Shown in pieces: positions 1 through 11,283 of a DNA stretch of 64,000 bases. The stretch lies in contig BJOX01000023.1 of assembly GCA_009731375.1 (NCBI GenBank), positions 387,677 through 451,676 on the forward strand, read 5' to 3'. The translations under genes were made by a program, and so were the position numbers. This DNA comes from Paulinella micropora. Taxonomy: Eukaryota; Cercozoa; Imbricatea; Euglyphida. The notes below the pieces were generated by a model, which worked only from the letters and a program-made list of their open reading frames with translations, was not told the DNA's origin and did no database searches. The stretch's first letter is position 1. Each line of letters opens with the position of its first letter.

Positions 1-346
1 CACCCCCCCCCCCCCCCCCCCCTCTTTACTTTTTTCTGTCTTGTTGTGTTTTTTTTCTAGCAGAGAAGCTCTCCTCTAGCCTATGGGGCGTCAGGGCCTT
101 CATCATCACAATTGCCTTACCTTACACAAGAACAGCCACAGGTTTTTCTTTTCCCTTTCTCTCACACTCTCTGTTGTTTTCTTTTTTTGTTCGTGCGCCT
201 TTTCCTTTGAAATCAAAACGACCGCCAAATGCTATGACATGTGTAGTTGGCAGCCAGCTCTTCTATTGTTTTGGCTGAACCTATGATGATGAGTCGCCCG
301 GGCCCTGCGAGCCTTCCGTCGCAATCGGTGGTCCCGTCCAGCTCAC

Positions 347-405
<59 letters not shown>

Positions 406-474
406 NNNNNNNNNNTCAAGCGGCGTGGACAATCTACAACCAGCGGTCCAACAGGTTCTTGCTCCTCCTACCCT

Positions 475-516
<42 letters not shown>

Positions 517-804
517 TATCCTTTTTCTGTGCGGGGAGGAAATAAAGGCACGTGTATGTTTAATATGTGTAGAGTCATCCCGCAAACGAAGAGCCTGGTC
601 AGGAACTGACTCCTGTCTTCGAACAAGCGCAGGTCTTTTTCTTCTCCAAGTCTTTTCCTCTCTCTCTCTCTGTCTTCTTTTTTCTTTTCTCTTCCTATCA
701 CTTCTCTTTTTTTTCCTGTTCTTCCCTCTCGCTCTCTCCCCCTTTCTTTCTCTCTCACTTTGTGCGACTTTAAAAGCTATTCATATGTCTCGTTTGTTGC
801 TAGC
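1..804. repeat. Low-complexity leader: poly-C runs, gap, CT repeats
   Basis: Poly-C runs lie at 1-22 and about 349-405, the second ending in the N gap at 406-415. A (CT)n tract follows at about 477-510, and pyrimidine-rich sequence runs to about 770. The open frames here are products of the homopolymers and I see no supportable gene. The pyrimidine-rich end leading to a TAG at 803-805 could be the 3' splice region of an intron before the next gene. Confidence 0.7.
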
Positions 805-872
805 AAACCCCCCTACCCAACACGACGGCTGTTTCCCCGAAGCAACAAAATGTACCCCTCAGCCCAGAAACT

Positions 873-2162
873 GTGCAAATGCTGTTGGGTCTGGAGGGAT
901 TGAAGCACAACAAGGAGATCGAAGACTTTACGAAACCAGTCAGCGTAGTACTTTTTCCGAAGGACTCCCAGAAAAACCTTGAATTTCTCCAAGCGGTCCA
1001 CCAATGCCTGCTCGGGCACACACTACTCTGTTTTACGCTAGCGCCGGAGCAGCTGTCCAACGTTTTAAAAGCCTGCGCGTTCGGTGCTGTTAAGGGACTG
1101 GAGCTTAACTTTGTCTCGTCGTCAGAAGTCAGATCTAAACCTCTGAGCCCATCGCGCGAGTCGAAGTGGATCCGGGAAAACATCACGACTTTACGCCTTA
1201 CCGGCGAAGGCGTGAACGATTGCTTCCTGGCCTCGCTTTTTCAAGGAAGCTTCGACCGGCTGTCAACGCTGCAGATCCAAGCCTGCCCTAACCTGCACGG
1301 AAGCACGCTGGCGTCCTGTCTCTCTTGCACGGGAGTGCTTCGTCGTTTGTCTATCACCGGCTGTCGGAGCTTGCTTTCCAAACCCAACGACGGCGTGTCC
1401 CAAGCTCGTCTGCCGCAGCTGGAACATTTGCAAGTGGACCTGGTATCAACCGAACTCGTGGACGGTCGCTCCCTCTCGATCATCACACGCAGTGAGTGCA
1501 ATGCCACGTTTTGTGTCGATATGTCTGGGCATGATCTGGCGAAGGGCTCAAACCTCCTGACCACTCGCCTACTCAATCTGACCCCCCAAGCCAAGCCTGT
1601 GCTCCGGTTCGAAAGCCTGAGCCTGATGACGGCCAACGCCCAGGACGAGAAGAAAAAGGCCCTACAGTTTCAGGCCATGCTGATTACCATGGGACAACCC
1701 TTTTCACTGCAAAGACTGGACCTGGCCTTCGGGACGTTCCTTGCTCTGCACGAAATTCTAATCCACCTGCACGACCTGCGCAGAGACTCTCCAAGCCTCT
1801 TTACTCAGGACTTTGAACCGCACTTGTTCCAGCAGTTAGCAGTTGTCCACAACAACGCGCCAGAAGGCAGCGAGGCAAACGTGCTACGAGAGGAGATCCG
1901 GAGCATGCATTTCGTAAACGGTGAATTCAACCGGCTAAACATGACCCTTAAAAGAATGCAAGTGACCGAAGATAGCCAACCTCTGGCCTGGATCGAAGCT
2001 GAGAAAATGTCCGTCCAGTTTCTGGCGCCTTGCAGTTCGTTTTTCCAGAGCGGCACTGACCAGAATTCAATCACCCTCGTCTGGCTAATCTTGCTGACGA
2101 ACTTATTTGGCTGGGCAGATGAGACAATGGTGCCGCGCCTGCCTTTTAAAGTGAAAAAGTGA
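873..2162 (+). CDS. LRR-like protein (F-box/LRR or AMN1 type)
   Basis: A single open frame of 429 codons ending in TGA. The middle (about residues 95-190) has leucine-rich repeats of the cysteine-containing kind, with pieces such as LSTLQIQACPNLHG and LRRLSITGCRSLL. Proteins with such repeats usually present substrates to SCF ubiquitin ligases, but no F-box is visible. The frame is open upstream to a TAG at about 805 with no earlier ATG. That TAG follows a pyrimidine-rich stretch, so 873 may lie inside an exon whose acceptor is near 805, and an N-terminal F-box exon could be missing. A hydrophobic stretch near the C-terminus (TLVWLILLTNLFGW) is odd for a soluble LRR. The LRR class is fairly clear; the ligase role is inference. 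Confidence 0.6.
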   Translation: MQMLLGLEGLKHNKEIEDFTKPVSVVLFPKDSQKNLEFLQAVHQCLLGHTLLCFTLAPEQLSNVLKACAFGAVKGLELNFVSSSEVRSKPLSPSRESKWIRENITTLRLTGEGVNDCFLASLFQGSFDRLSTLQIQACPNLHGSTLASCLSCTGVLRRLSITGCRSLLSKPNDGVSQARLPQLEHLQVDLVSTELVDGRSLSIITRSECNATFCVDMSGHDLAKGSNLLTTRLLNLTPQAKPVLRFESLSLMTANAQDEKKKALQFQAMLITMGQPFSLQRLDLAFGTFLALHEILIHLHDLRRDSPSLFTQDFEPHLFQQLAVVHNNAPEGSEANVLREEIRSMHFVNGEFNRLNMTLKRMQVTEDSQPLAWIEAEKMSVQFLAPCSSFFQSGTDQNSITLVWLILLTNLFGWADETMVPRLPFKVKK

Positions 2163-2641
2163 AAAGAAACTTCCACGGAGTTCATGGAGATTTTGGAACA
2201 TGGCGCCGTCGTGGTTAGCTTGTTTTTTTAAAAGGGGGAGGAAAAAGAGAGAAGGAGGGGTTAAGATGGATAGGAACCGTTGTTTTTAATTAAACCCAAA
2301 AAAAAAACTTTGGCTATGGACATTTTTCAGCAGTAGCCCCGGCCGTGAATTAAGGTTTCCGGAACTATGGCGCTGGCGGCCAAAAAAAAAGATAGAAAAA
2401 AAAAAGTTTTCTTTTGAGGTAGCCTCCGGATTTCGCGGCCAAAATATATAAGTTACCCATAGCGATCAAAAAGAAAATGAGCGGCCTCCGGATTTCATGA
2501 TAAATTTCGTTGCCAACGCGAATTCGTCGGCATATCCAGTGAATTGGGTTTGTAAAAAAACAGATTGGCAGGAGAATATGGTCCAAACCGGGAAACTTTA
2601 GTGACAGAAAACAAGTTAGAATATAATACTGTTTTGTAGAC
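2163..2641. other. Intergenic, AT-richer spacer
   Basis: No gene seen. Short A and T runs and partial repeats of the words 'gcctccggattt' and 'ggcggccaaaaaaa' occur at about 2380-2510. The gene on the left ends in TGA at 2162 and the gene on the right ends at 2642 on the other strand, so this is the shared 3' spacer of two convergent genes. Confidence 0.6.
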
Positions 2642-3646
2642 TCAGCGGAGCTCGTGAAGCCACACGCAAGCAGTGCTCCCCAGCTCGCGGTAAGGCAGGC
2701 CTAGCATAAGCTCTGCTAGGGCCACCCAGTCACCCAGCGTTGTCAAAGTCAGGAACCGTGTGTGACCCACGGGCCGCTCGGCCGAGACTTTCCCCAACTG
2801 CAGCGAGTAGGTTATGTCAGCCGAGCCTTCCGAGATCTGTGGGCTGGACACCAAATACTTTTTCTGCAGCTGACCTTGGGCGTAATTTTCATCTGAGAAG
2901 AAAACTGCTTCTGCTCTAGGAGGTTTACTCGCCAATGTCATGGAGCGCGTTTGTCTGGTAGTTGGCGCCGCTGGGCGCCTGTTACGCTTCCCTGGTTTCT
3001 TTCCGTCGCCAACAGCTTGCGAGCTGTCCAGGGGATCGCTGGGAGCGCTGTCTTTGCCTTCGGCAGCTCCTTCATTTTCGACGTATCTTTGCCGCGCGAC
3101 ATACACAAAAGCTCCCATAATGGCCAGACCAGTTACAACTCTTGTGATAGTTGTTTTGACAAATGCCCATGCACCGCCCGCGCTTTCAGCATTGTCGCTA
3201 CTAGTTCCTGTACCGTCTGATTCCTGGATATTATTCTGGCCTGCGCTTTCAGCATTGTAGCTACTAGTTCCTGTACCGTCTGATTCCTGGTTATTATTTT
3301 GGCCCGCGCTTTCAGCATTGCCGCTACTAGTTCCTGTACCGTATGATTCATGGTTTTTCTGGTCTTCTTCAGTCGAATCGTCCTCCGAGTCGTCTTTTAG
3401 CTCTACCTCTTCTTCGTCGCTTTCTTTGTCACCTTGTTTCGATATTCCACTGGTAGGCCCTGTGCCGCCTTGTGCCTGCTCTTCTCGCACCTCACGCATT
3501 GCAGTTTGCAAGGCCCGTTGCGTTTTCTTATCATAGTCGGAAGAAGCAGGCAAACAGTAACTCATAAGAGTGGTCATGTTTTGCCAGCAATTCTCCTGCA
3601 TGTCATCGGATTCTGCTGCACTGTTCAGAAATCTACTGATAGGCAC
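2642..3646 (-). CDS. Single-pass membrane protein with acidic tandem repeats
   Basis: A 334-codon open frame ending in TGA. From the N-terminus: a helical segment rich in Q and E; an acidic stretch (KESDEEEVELKDDSEDD); three copies of a roughly 21-residue repeat with core ESDGTGTSS.NAESAG, visible in DNA as about 63 bp units at 3180-3360; one membrane segment (VVTGLAIMGAFVYVA); a basic, proline-containing tail (KKPGKRNRRPAAPTTRQ); and a C-terminal domain I do not recognise. No signal peptide is visible, so it may be a type II or tail-facing membrane protein. The first Met at 3646 is assumed and an upstream exon is possible. I recognise no family. Confidence 0.6.
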   Translation of the reverse strand: MPISRFLNSAAESDDMQENCWQNMTTLMSYCLPASSDYDKKTQRALQTAMREVREEQAQGGTGPTSGISKQGDKESDEEEVELKDDSEDDSTEEDQKNHESYGTGTSSGNAESAGQNNNQESDGTGTSSYNAESAGQNNIQESDGTGTSSDNAESAGGAWAFVKTTITRVVTGLAIMGAFVYVARQRYVENEGAAEGKDSAPSDPLDSSQAVGDGKKPGKRNRRPAAPTTRQTRSMTLASKPPRAEAVFFSDENYAQGQLQKKYLVSSPQISEGSADITYSLQLGKVSAERPVGHTRFLTLTTLGDWVALAELMLGLPYRELGSTACVWLHELR

Positions 3647-4076
3647 GGGGCTTACAAGTGAAGTACTACTCGTTCTATTGTGTGGCCATTCGCCATATAA
3701 GCTCAGTATTTCCGCTGGGGATGTGGGCTGAAGTTACGTAAATATACGTTGTGCCGCCTGCGATAGAGAGGATGCTTAACACAAAGCCTCTCAGTATTTT
3801 CTGACGACCTTCTTGCTTCCCGGGATAGATTGCAGTTTTGTTGGGTTCAACAAATCGATTGTTAGTAATTCTTGCAACCGGGCTTCAAGGAGCAAGAATT
3901 TAGCAAGTTGTTTATATTGGTCCGGCAACCCGATTGCATTCAGAAGAGCAAAGTAATCCTCAGCTGCCCGCTTTCTCCTACCGCCGCCTGTTATAACAGC
4001 TCTGTGTGTTCATTCTTTTCTTTCTTTGTCTTTGATGTATGCACAGGGTAAACGTGTTGCTTTGTGTTATTTCTGC
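3647..4076. other. Intergenic spacer
   Basis: No gene, RNA or repeat recognised. It lies between the 5' end of the membrane protein gene and the 3' end of the secreted mosaic gene, both on the minus strand. Confidence 0.5.
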
Positions 4077-6823
4077 CTAACGCAGGTAGTACTGATAAGG
4101 GTTAGCAAATTCTAAATCAGAAAATTGCGTGCAATACGCGCTCGTGCCAGTATTTACGTTTCCACCGCTCAAGTCCACATTTGTATTGCTGTAGTATCTG
4201 ATGTAGTACCAATTGGTGCCATCGTTAGAACCCGCTACGTACAGCGCCGCGGGGCCCGCGTATTCTCGGTTGGCCCCCGGCACCGTGGAGCAAATGTAGA
4301 TCGTTGAAATCCTGGCGGCGGTCGTTGATGACTGCAAGTACAACACCTGTCCCGTCACGGGACTCAGATTACTGGTCGGTACATTAAGGATCGTGTGTGA
4401 TGTTTTGCTCGTTTGGCAATAAAACAAATTTCTTGCGGTGTCGGACGTATACAGGGTGAGGTAGTCGCTGGCAGTAGTGCTTATGTAGCTAGTGGCTATG
4501 TCAGAATCCATGGCGTGGATTGCAACGGCATTATTGGAAAATGCAGACACGCCCAGCCTGTGTTGGTGTTAGAATTTACACCGGTGTTGAAAGTTGCGGT
4601 GATAAAATAGTTGCTTGCACAGAACCGCGATGGCGTAGTCGAAACGGTTGGCGTCCCGGAACGGGTCGGCGTCACAGACACGGTCGGCGTCACGGACACG
4701 GTCGGCGTCACGGTCGGCGTCACGGTCGGCGTCACAGACACGGTCGGCGTCACGGTCGGCGTCGGCGACACTGGGATGCACATGGGCACGTCCAGCGTGA
4801 TTATAAGGTCGCCAAAGCGTGCGCCTACGTCACAGGGCCACGTGGGTTCATAGTAAACCCAGTTTTTGGAAACAACAAAGCGGTACCCGTTGAAGCTAGA
4901 CGTCGGTGTCAGGCTGATGAAGCGTTGCTGCCCTGCGGTCCAGCTGCTCCAGCTGCCGCCGGTGGCCAGCAAGGTCCAAGGGCCGCCAAGGTCGACCGAG
5001 CCAAAGACTCGCAACGTGTCAACTGCCGTAATCTCTGGACACCCAGTTGTAACTATGCAGCCTCTATTAGCAAAACCGATAGTGCGCCGGGTAGCATGGA
5101 TCCCGAATGACCGCAACATTGCGGGAACCGCGTCTGACTTGGTTATTTGCACGTAATCACCGTAATAAGTTGTCACCGAGGGCCATACAGAATAAGCTGT
5201 CGTCGAGGACCCCATAGAAGCTGTGCCAGAACAGACACTGTTTACCTTTGGCGTCGTGTAGTTTGAAGAATTAGAGGCCCAGGGAGTGAGGCCGTCGCCG
5301 TCCATGGCGGTGCTTGCGCTGCCTGCACTGGCGCTGCTGACGCTGACGATCCAGCCGAACATGTTGCCGGGCGACGTCAGTTCGCTCCGGTTAACGTAGC
5401 CGGAGCCGCACGTGCAGTAGAAGGCGCCGTACGTGTTGGTGCAGACGCCGTTGGCGGTGCAGCCGCCGTTGTTGGCGAGGGCGCACTCGTCGACGTCGGG
5501 CGACGCGGATGGCGTCACGGACCGCGTCACGGAAATGGTCGGCGTCACGGACCGCGTCGCGGAAATGGTCGGCGTCACGGACCGCGTCACGGAAATGGTC
5601 GGCGTCACGGAAATGGTCGGCGTCACGGAGATCGTGGCCGTCGGTGACACCGAGCTCGACAGGGACCGCGAACTGCTGGTCACCGACGCCGAGATGGACA
5701 GGGACACCGAGCTGGTCACCGAGGGCGAGCTGCACAGGGACACCGAGCTGGTCACCGAGGGCGAGCGGCACAGGGACACCGAGCTGGTCACCGAGGGCGA
5801 GCTGGACAGGGACACCGAGCTGGTCACCGAGGGCGAGCTGGACAGGGACACCGAGCTGGTCACTGAGGGCGAGCTGGACAAGGACACCGAGCTGGCCACC
5901 GAGCTGGACAGGAACATGTAGGCAGTATCTATCACGCGCGACAGGTCCCAGCCCGTGACGTTGGCAAACTTGAGGCACGGCGAGTCCGCAAAGGCCGCGC
6001 GCGTGCTGGTCAGCGACGCACGCACCCGCAGACCCGACACGTCGAAGCACGCGGCCCGCGACAGCCCCGCGAAGCTAAACGCCAGGCTCTGCAACCCCGT
6101 CGTGTCCAGCTGGTCCAGGGGCGGCAGCCACTCCAGCGCCGTCTCGCCGTAGAAGTGTTGCCCCGTCTCGGCCGCGAGCCGCAGCCCGCCCCACTGCAGC
6201 ACCTTGCGCAAGGCTACCCGGCCGCCGCCGCCGTGTTGGGCCCGCCAATCCAAGGTCATAGCCCACGCCGGCAGCCGGCCGCGCACTACTACCAAGAACA
6301 CGCCGCCGTCGGTAAAGGTGTGGCTGCACGGCCCCAGCTGCGCGCTGCACTGCTGCGCGGCCTCTCCCGGCTCCCAAAAAACCTCCCAGACACCGANNNN
6401 NNNNNNGCCGCCGCCGTGTTGGGCCCGCCAATCCAAGGTCATAGCCCACGCCGGCAGCCGGCCGCGCACTACCACCAAGAACACGCCGCCGTCGGTGAAA
6501 GTGTGGCTGCACGGCCCCGGCAGCGCACTGCACTGCTGCGCGGCCCCTCCCTGCTCCCAAAAAACCTCCCAGACATCGGTCGCTGTCGTGCGACGGCGCC
6601 GCCGAGTCGCGGCGGCCCCGTTGGCGCCGGCGGCCGGCAGCGTCCAGTTGTCGCCCGCCGCGCTCACCGACAGCTCCAGCACCAGGTCGCCGGGCGTAGC
6701 CGACGAGGGGTCATACGGGCAATACGCACGCAACAGCAACGGCAGCAAGGCCGCCAGCAACACGCGCGGCTACCCTGGGAAGCTGCCGGGAACTAGGTTC
6801 AACTGCATCATCATCATCCCCAT
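4077..6823 (-). CDS. Secreted mosaic protein, copy A (frame interrupted)
   Basis: Reading on the minus strand from ATG 6823: a short leader, an in-frame TAG at 6770-6772, then a hydrophobic signal-like segment (VLLAALLPLLLRAYC). Next come a PKD-like domain (WEVFWE..C..HTFTDGG), one BspA-like/DUF285 unit (WDLSRVIDTAYMF), a long Ser repeat, a calcium-binding EGF module (DVDECALANNGGC), a discoidin-like domain, a PTVSVTP linker and a second discoidin-like domain. The intact paralogue at 10751 has Arg where copy A has the TAG. Near 4550 the frame shifts by one base between NTNTGW and VSAFSNNAVAIHAMD. Compared with copy C, the remaining DUF285 units are missing after TAYMF. Families with these modules are cell-surface or matrix adhesion proteins. 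It may be a pseudogene or carry sequence errors. Confidence 0.6.
6225..6578 (-). repeat. ~170 bp duplication flanking a 10-N gap
   Basis: The stretches 6225-6396 and 6407-6578 are near-identical and sit either side of the gap 6397-6406. Each encodes the PKD-like module of copy A on the minus strand (CSHTFTDGG..LPAWAMTLDW). Paralogue C has the module only once. The right copy resembles paralogue C more closely (PGPCSHTF), while the left reads LGPCSHTF. This may be a real tandem duplication or two alleles joined at a scaffold gap. Confidence 0.75.
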
Positions 6824-7234
6824 CTCTTTTCTGTAGATATTAATAAATGTATTCCAGCCTCGCTGGCACGGGGCTGGAAGGGGGGTCGATAGGGAGGAGG
6901 TGAAGGGGGGGGGGGGGGGGGGGGGGAAGGGGGNNNNNNNNNNGAATGCAGGGGCTCTTCTTTTTGAACTCAGAAAAAAGGGTAAATGATGAAGTGCAAC
7001 CACCATGCGAGCCACGGGAGTGTTTTGCCGGGTCGTGTTCTGGTGATTGAAGCCCCAGTCCGCTGCGCATATTTTAATAATTGTTGACTGGGGGTATCTG
7101 CCTGTCGCGCCAAAGAACTGTTCTCAGCCCTAGATTTCCGCGCGAATACGTAGTGGTCATGTAGAACAGGCACCCAAACACTGGCTCGGCAGTACTTTGG
7201 CGACCCCAAACGCCACTAAAGTCTACAGCGGGAG
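6824..7234. other. Duplicated 5' flank of copy A with poly-G and gap
   Basis: No gene. The stretch 6824-7060 matches 10752-10990 upstream of copy C, including the words 'ctggcacggggct', a poly-G run, an N gap (6934-6943) and 'cttctttttgaactcagaa'. The paralogous genes were therefore duplicated together with their upstream DNA, which probably holds their promoter. The rest of the interval shows nothing recognisable. Confidence 0.6.
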
Positions 7235-10200
7235 TTAGCATGTGAGGGCAAAGACGGCAGTCATAAATAAACAGACCGCTGTCGTAAGTACCAGTACCAT
7301 GAACTCTCTACCATAAACTCTCCACATAACGCAGTCCGGCGTAATAAGCGTGCCAGCGTAGTAGCGCAGTTCATACATCATATCAGAATCCTCTCCCCTG
7401 CTGCCTACTTGGGTCAAATTCGTCGCAAAAAAGAAGTTAGTGTTCGCGTCGGTTGGCGCAGTAGGTGAGAACAAGATCCACTTATCGCCGTTGCTTTTAA
7501 TGTTGGAATAAAAGTAGCGGGTCGACGAGAGCCGCAAGCTTCGCCAATTAGTGGGGGTAATACTGGACGCGTAAAAGTTATCCGGACAAGCTCCGTGCGG
7601 CTGCCCGCGGCCCCGCCATTACTCGCCGCGCAGTACGTGTTAGAGGACACTAGTATGCGCAGCTTGACTGTGCCCTCAAACCAGTGGAAACAGTCTCGGG
7701 AGAGCCCCGTCGCGATCATATCCCTGTTTACGCAGGTCGAGCACGGACGATTGAACCCAGCACAATTCCAACAAGGCGAGGGGCTCGCACGACGCGCCGC
7801 AAGTCCAGGAGCTACTAGTTCTCGGGTCACTTTGACTGCATTCGTTAATATCTGTGCACCCGCCGGAAACCGGGCTGGTGCCGGGTCGGCATGGGCTCCC
7901 GGTCGGCGTGTAGGTTCGGGTTGGGGTCTGCGACGGCGAGCGGGTTGGCGTGACGGAAATGGTCGGCGAGCGGGTTGGCGTGACGGAAATGGTCGGCGTG
8001 ACGGAAATGGTCGGCGTGACCGAAATGGTCGGGGTCGCGGAGGTGCTCGGGGACGGCGAGCGGGTTGGCGTAACTGAAATCGTTGGCGTGACCGAGCCCG
8101 TCGACGTCTGCGTGGCCGAGCTAGTTGGCGTGAGCGTAATCGTCGGCGTCACCGAGGGAGTGAGCGACGCCGAGCGGGAGGCGGTCGCCGAAGCCGTCGG
8201 AGTGATCGAGGGGCTCGCGGAGGGTGAGGGCCAAGTGGTAAGACCGAAGCTGTCAAGCCGTAGCCTCAATGCCGTCGGGCACCAAAGCGTGGGATAAAGG
8301 TTGCTGCCATTCTCCACCAGGACATCGATTGTAGCTAGCTGTTGGTCCTCGGAGGCTAGCTGGGAAAAGTTGTAGGTTTTTTGCACTGCGTTGCCGTCGA
8401 TCCCGGAGGAGGAAAAGCTGCCACTAAACACGGTGTTTGTAGTGCTTTTGCTGGAATAGACTCTGACGTAAAAATTATACACTACTGAGTTCAGGTTTTG
8501 GAGGTAGGCGCTGTACCAGTATACTTGGTTGGCTCTGAGGATGACGGGTTCGCTCGCGGCAACTGTGTGCCTAAGAGAGAAATAACCGTAGGCACCATTG
8601 GTCGCACAATACGCAATTGAACTTCAGGTTGCCTGTATTTGTGACGATAAAGTTACGTGAATTGCCTCCCGCGTTGTTGCGGACGCTGCAGTCCCCCCCC
8701 AGGCCTAATGTCGGCGGGACTGGATAGGTCGTCCCACAGCCGCCGCCGCTCTGTCTGAAATAGAAGCAGGGGCTTCTGGAGCTGCTGACGCTCGGGCTTA
8801 TGCTGGCAGTGCTGGAACCGGTGGGACTCATCGTTGGCGTCTGTGTCGGGGTCATGGTCGCGCTGGGGCTGCGCGTTGGCGTCGCCGACACGCTCGGCGT
8901 CTCCGAGAGGCTCCGGGTTAGGCTGGGGGACTGGCTAGGCGAAATGGTCGGCGTGGCCGAGCGCGTGGGCGAGCTGGTCGACGTCATTGAGTTGGAGGCA
9001 GTGGATGACACCGAGCTAGACAGAGACGGAGAGCTCGACAAGGAGCGCGATCCCGTCACCGACGCCGACCCGGACACGGACACCGAGCTGGACACGGACA
9101 CCGAGCTGGACACGGACACCGAGCTGGTCAGCGACGCCGAACTGGTCAGCGACGCCGAGCCGGTCAGCGACGCCGAGCTGGACAGCGACGCCGAGCTGGA
9201 CACCGACGCCGAGCCGGTCGGCGACGCCGAGCTGGACACCGATGCCGAGCTTGACACCGACGCCGAGCCGGACACGGACACCGAGCTGGTCAGCGACGCC
9301 GAGCCAGACACAGACACCGAGCCGGTCGGCGACGCCGAGCCGGACACGGACACCGAGCTGGACACAGGCACCGAGCTGGACACAGACACCGAGCTGGTCA
9401 GCGACGCCGAGCTGGACACCGACTCCGAGCTGGTCAGCGAAGCCGAGCTGGTCAGCGACGCCGAGACGGACACGGATGCCGAGCCGGACAAGGACTCCGA
9501 GCTGGACACGGACACCGAGCTGGACACGGACTCCGAGCTGGACACGGACACCGAGCCCGTCAGCGACGCCGAGCCCGTCAGCGACGCCGAGCTAGACACC
9601 GACACCGAGCCAGTCATCGAGGCAGAGCCAGTCACCAAGGCCGAGCTAGTCACCGACGCCGATCTGGACGGGGACACTGAGCTAGAGCGCGAAACCGAGC
9701 CAGAGGGGCTCTGCGAAGGCCAGCTGTCCATGCACGCGCGGGGAGCCTGGGACTTTGGCAGCACAGACCCGCGCGCTAGGCCCTCGCAGAAGGCCGCGGT
9801 GGACTGCGGGTCCATGGGCGCTACCGTCCAGTTGTTCAGGTTCTGCACCAGCGTAGGCGTGCCAGATAGCATTCCGCTGGCGTCTTGCAGGCTGTCTGGC
9901 CTCCAGTGAGACAGGTCCGCCCCGAGCATCGATGCGTTCGCAAACATGCCGCTGGCGTTCACGACCCGCGACCTGTTCCAGCTTGCCAGTCCGGGCAGCG
10001 ACGTGGCCTGTGTGCCGCGGAACATGTAGGCCGTATCTATCACACGCGATAGGTCCCAGCTCGTGACGTTGGCAAACTTGAGGCACGGCGAGTCCGCAAA
10101 GGCGGCGCGAGTGCTGGTCAGCGACGCACGCACCCGCAGACCCGATACGTCGAAGCACGCGGCCCGCGACAGCCCCGCGAAGCTAAACGCCAGGCTCTGC

Positions 10201-10751
10201 AACCCCGTCGTGTCCAGCTGGTCCAGGGGCGGCAGCCACTCCAGCGCCGTCTCGCCGTAGAAGTGTTGCCCCGTCTCGGCCGCGAGCCGCAGCCCGCCCC
10301 ACTGCAGCACCTTGCGCAAGGCTACCCGGCCGCCGCCGCCGTGTTGGGCCCGCCAATCCAAGGTCATAGCCCACGCCGGCAGCCGGCCGCGCACTACCAC
10401 CAAGAACACGCCGCCGTCGGTGAAAGTGTGGCTGCACGGCCCCGGCAGCGCACTGCACTGCTGCGCGGCCCCTCCCTGCTCCCAAAAAACTTCCCAGACA
10501 ACACCAGCCGCCGTCGCGCGGCGGCGCCGCCGAGTCGCGGCGGCCCCGTTGGCGCCGGCGGCCGGCGGCGTCCAGTTGTCGCCCGCCGCGCTCACCGACA
10601 GCTCCAGCACCAAGTCGCCGGGCGTAGCCACAGAGTGGTCATACGGGCAATACGCGTGCAACAGCAACGGCAGCAAGGCAGCCAGCAACACGCGCGCCCG
10701 CCCCGGGGAGCTACCGGGAACTAGGTTCAACTGCATCATCATCATCCCCAT
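7235..10751 (-). CDS. Secreted mosaic protein, copy C (three frameshifts)
   Basis: ATG 10751 opens a 726-codon frame: leader and signal-like segment (VLLAALLPLLLHAYC), a PKD-like domain, several BspA-like/DUF285 units (F...SWDLSRVIDTAYMF, SWNRSRVVNASGMF, WRPDSLQDASGML), then about 300 residues of SVSSSAS-type repeat and a Cys-containing segment. At about 8625 deleting one T joins ..NLKFN to AYCATNGAYGYF, so the 7235-8571 part belongs to the same gene. It adds a beta-rich domain, an SPTPT linker, an EGF-like start (DINECSQS) and a Cys-rich segment, and ends in one membrane segment (LVLTTAVCLFMTAVFAL). Two more one-base shifts are needed near 7790 and 7580. Likely a surface adhesin anchored by its C-terminus. 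Frame breaks may be errors or decay. Confidence 0.6.
8780..9720 (-). repeat. 18-nt period Ser/Val/Ala/Thr repeat in copy C
   Basis: About 0.94 kb of degenerate six-codon repeat in the minus-strand coding frame (units such as SVSVSS, SASLTG, SESVSS), with a GC-rich plus strand reading (gacaccgagctg)n. It is a low-complexity, probably O-glycosylated stalk. The same kind of repeat occurs in copy A (5640-5900) and in the plus-strand gene at 52800-53000, so it marks the family. Confidence 0.8.
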
Positions 10752-11188
10752 CTTTTATGTAGATATTGCTACATGTACCCCAGCTCCGCTGGCACGGGGC
10801 TTGGAAGGGGGAGGGGTGTGACTGAAGGGTAGATAGGGGGGGGGGGGGGGGGGGGAGGGGGGGGGNNNNNNNNNNTCTCTTCTTTTTGAACTCAGAAAAA
10901 AGGTAAATGATGAAGTGCAAACCACCATGCGAGCCACGGGGTTGTTTTGCAGGGTCGTGTTTTGGTGATTGAGGGCGAAAGGTGGGAAGGCCTTGTAGAC
11001 GGCGCGGTTGGCCCCTTTGTAGAGCTGACGCCCAGCCCGAGCTAGCGGGCTGGAGGGGACAAGGCAGGGGCGAGACGAAAAGGGAGAAAAAAAATGCTAA
11101 CATGCTTGCTTTTACTCTGGCCTTTTTTTTCAATTAAAGGCTTGCAGTAGACACCTCTCCCTTGCACAGTTTGTGCTTCGCTGGCCCC
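10752..11188. other. 5' flank of copy C: poly-G, gap, spacer
   Basis: No gene. The first 240 bases are the counterpart of 6824-7060 (poly-G run, gap 10866-10875, 'tttttgaactcagaaaaaagg'). The rest is spacer leading into a poly-C tract at about 11190-11300. Confidence 0.6.
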
Positions 11189-11190
11189 TT

Positions 11191-11244
<54 letters not shown>

Positions 11245-11249
11245 ACCAA

Positions 11250-11283
<34 letters not shown>

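Noticed and set aside
8540-8640. A 42-nt intron (gtattg..cttag) joining copies C and B
   Set aside because: The acceptor looks good, but the phase after splicing is wrong and the 'intron' itself encodes the conserved-looking YCATNGAYGYFSL in the downstream frame.
8800-9909. Plus-strand ORF of 369 codons with DTELVSDAE repeats
   Set aside because: It is the complement of the Ser-repeat coding strand of copy C. Domains with sense (PKD-like, DUF285, signal-like segment) are on the minus strand.
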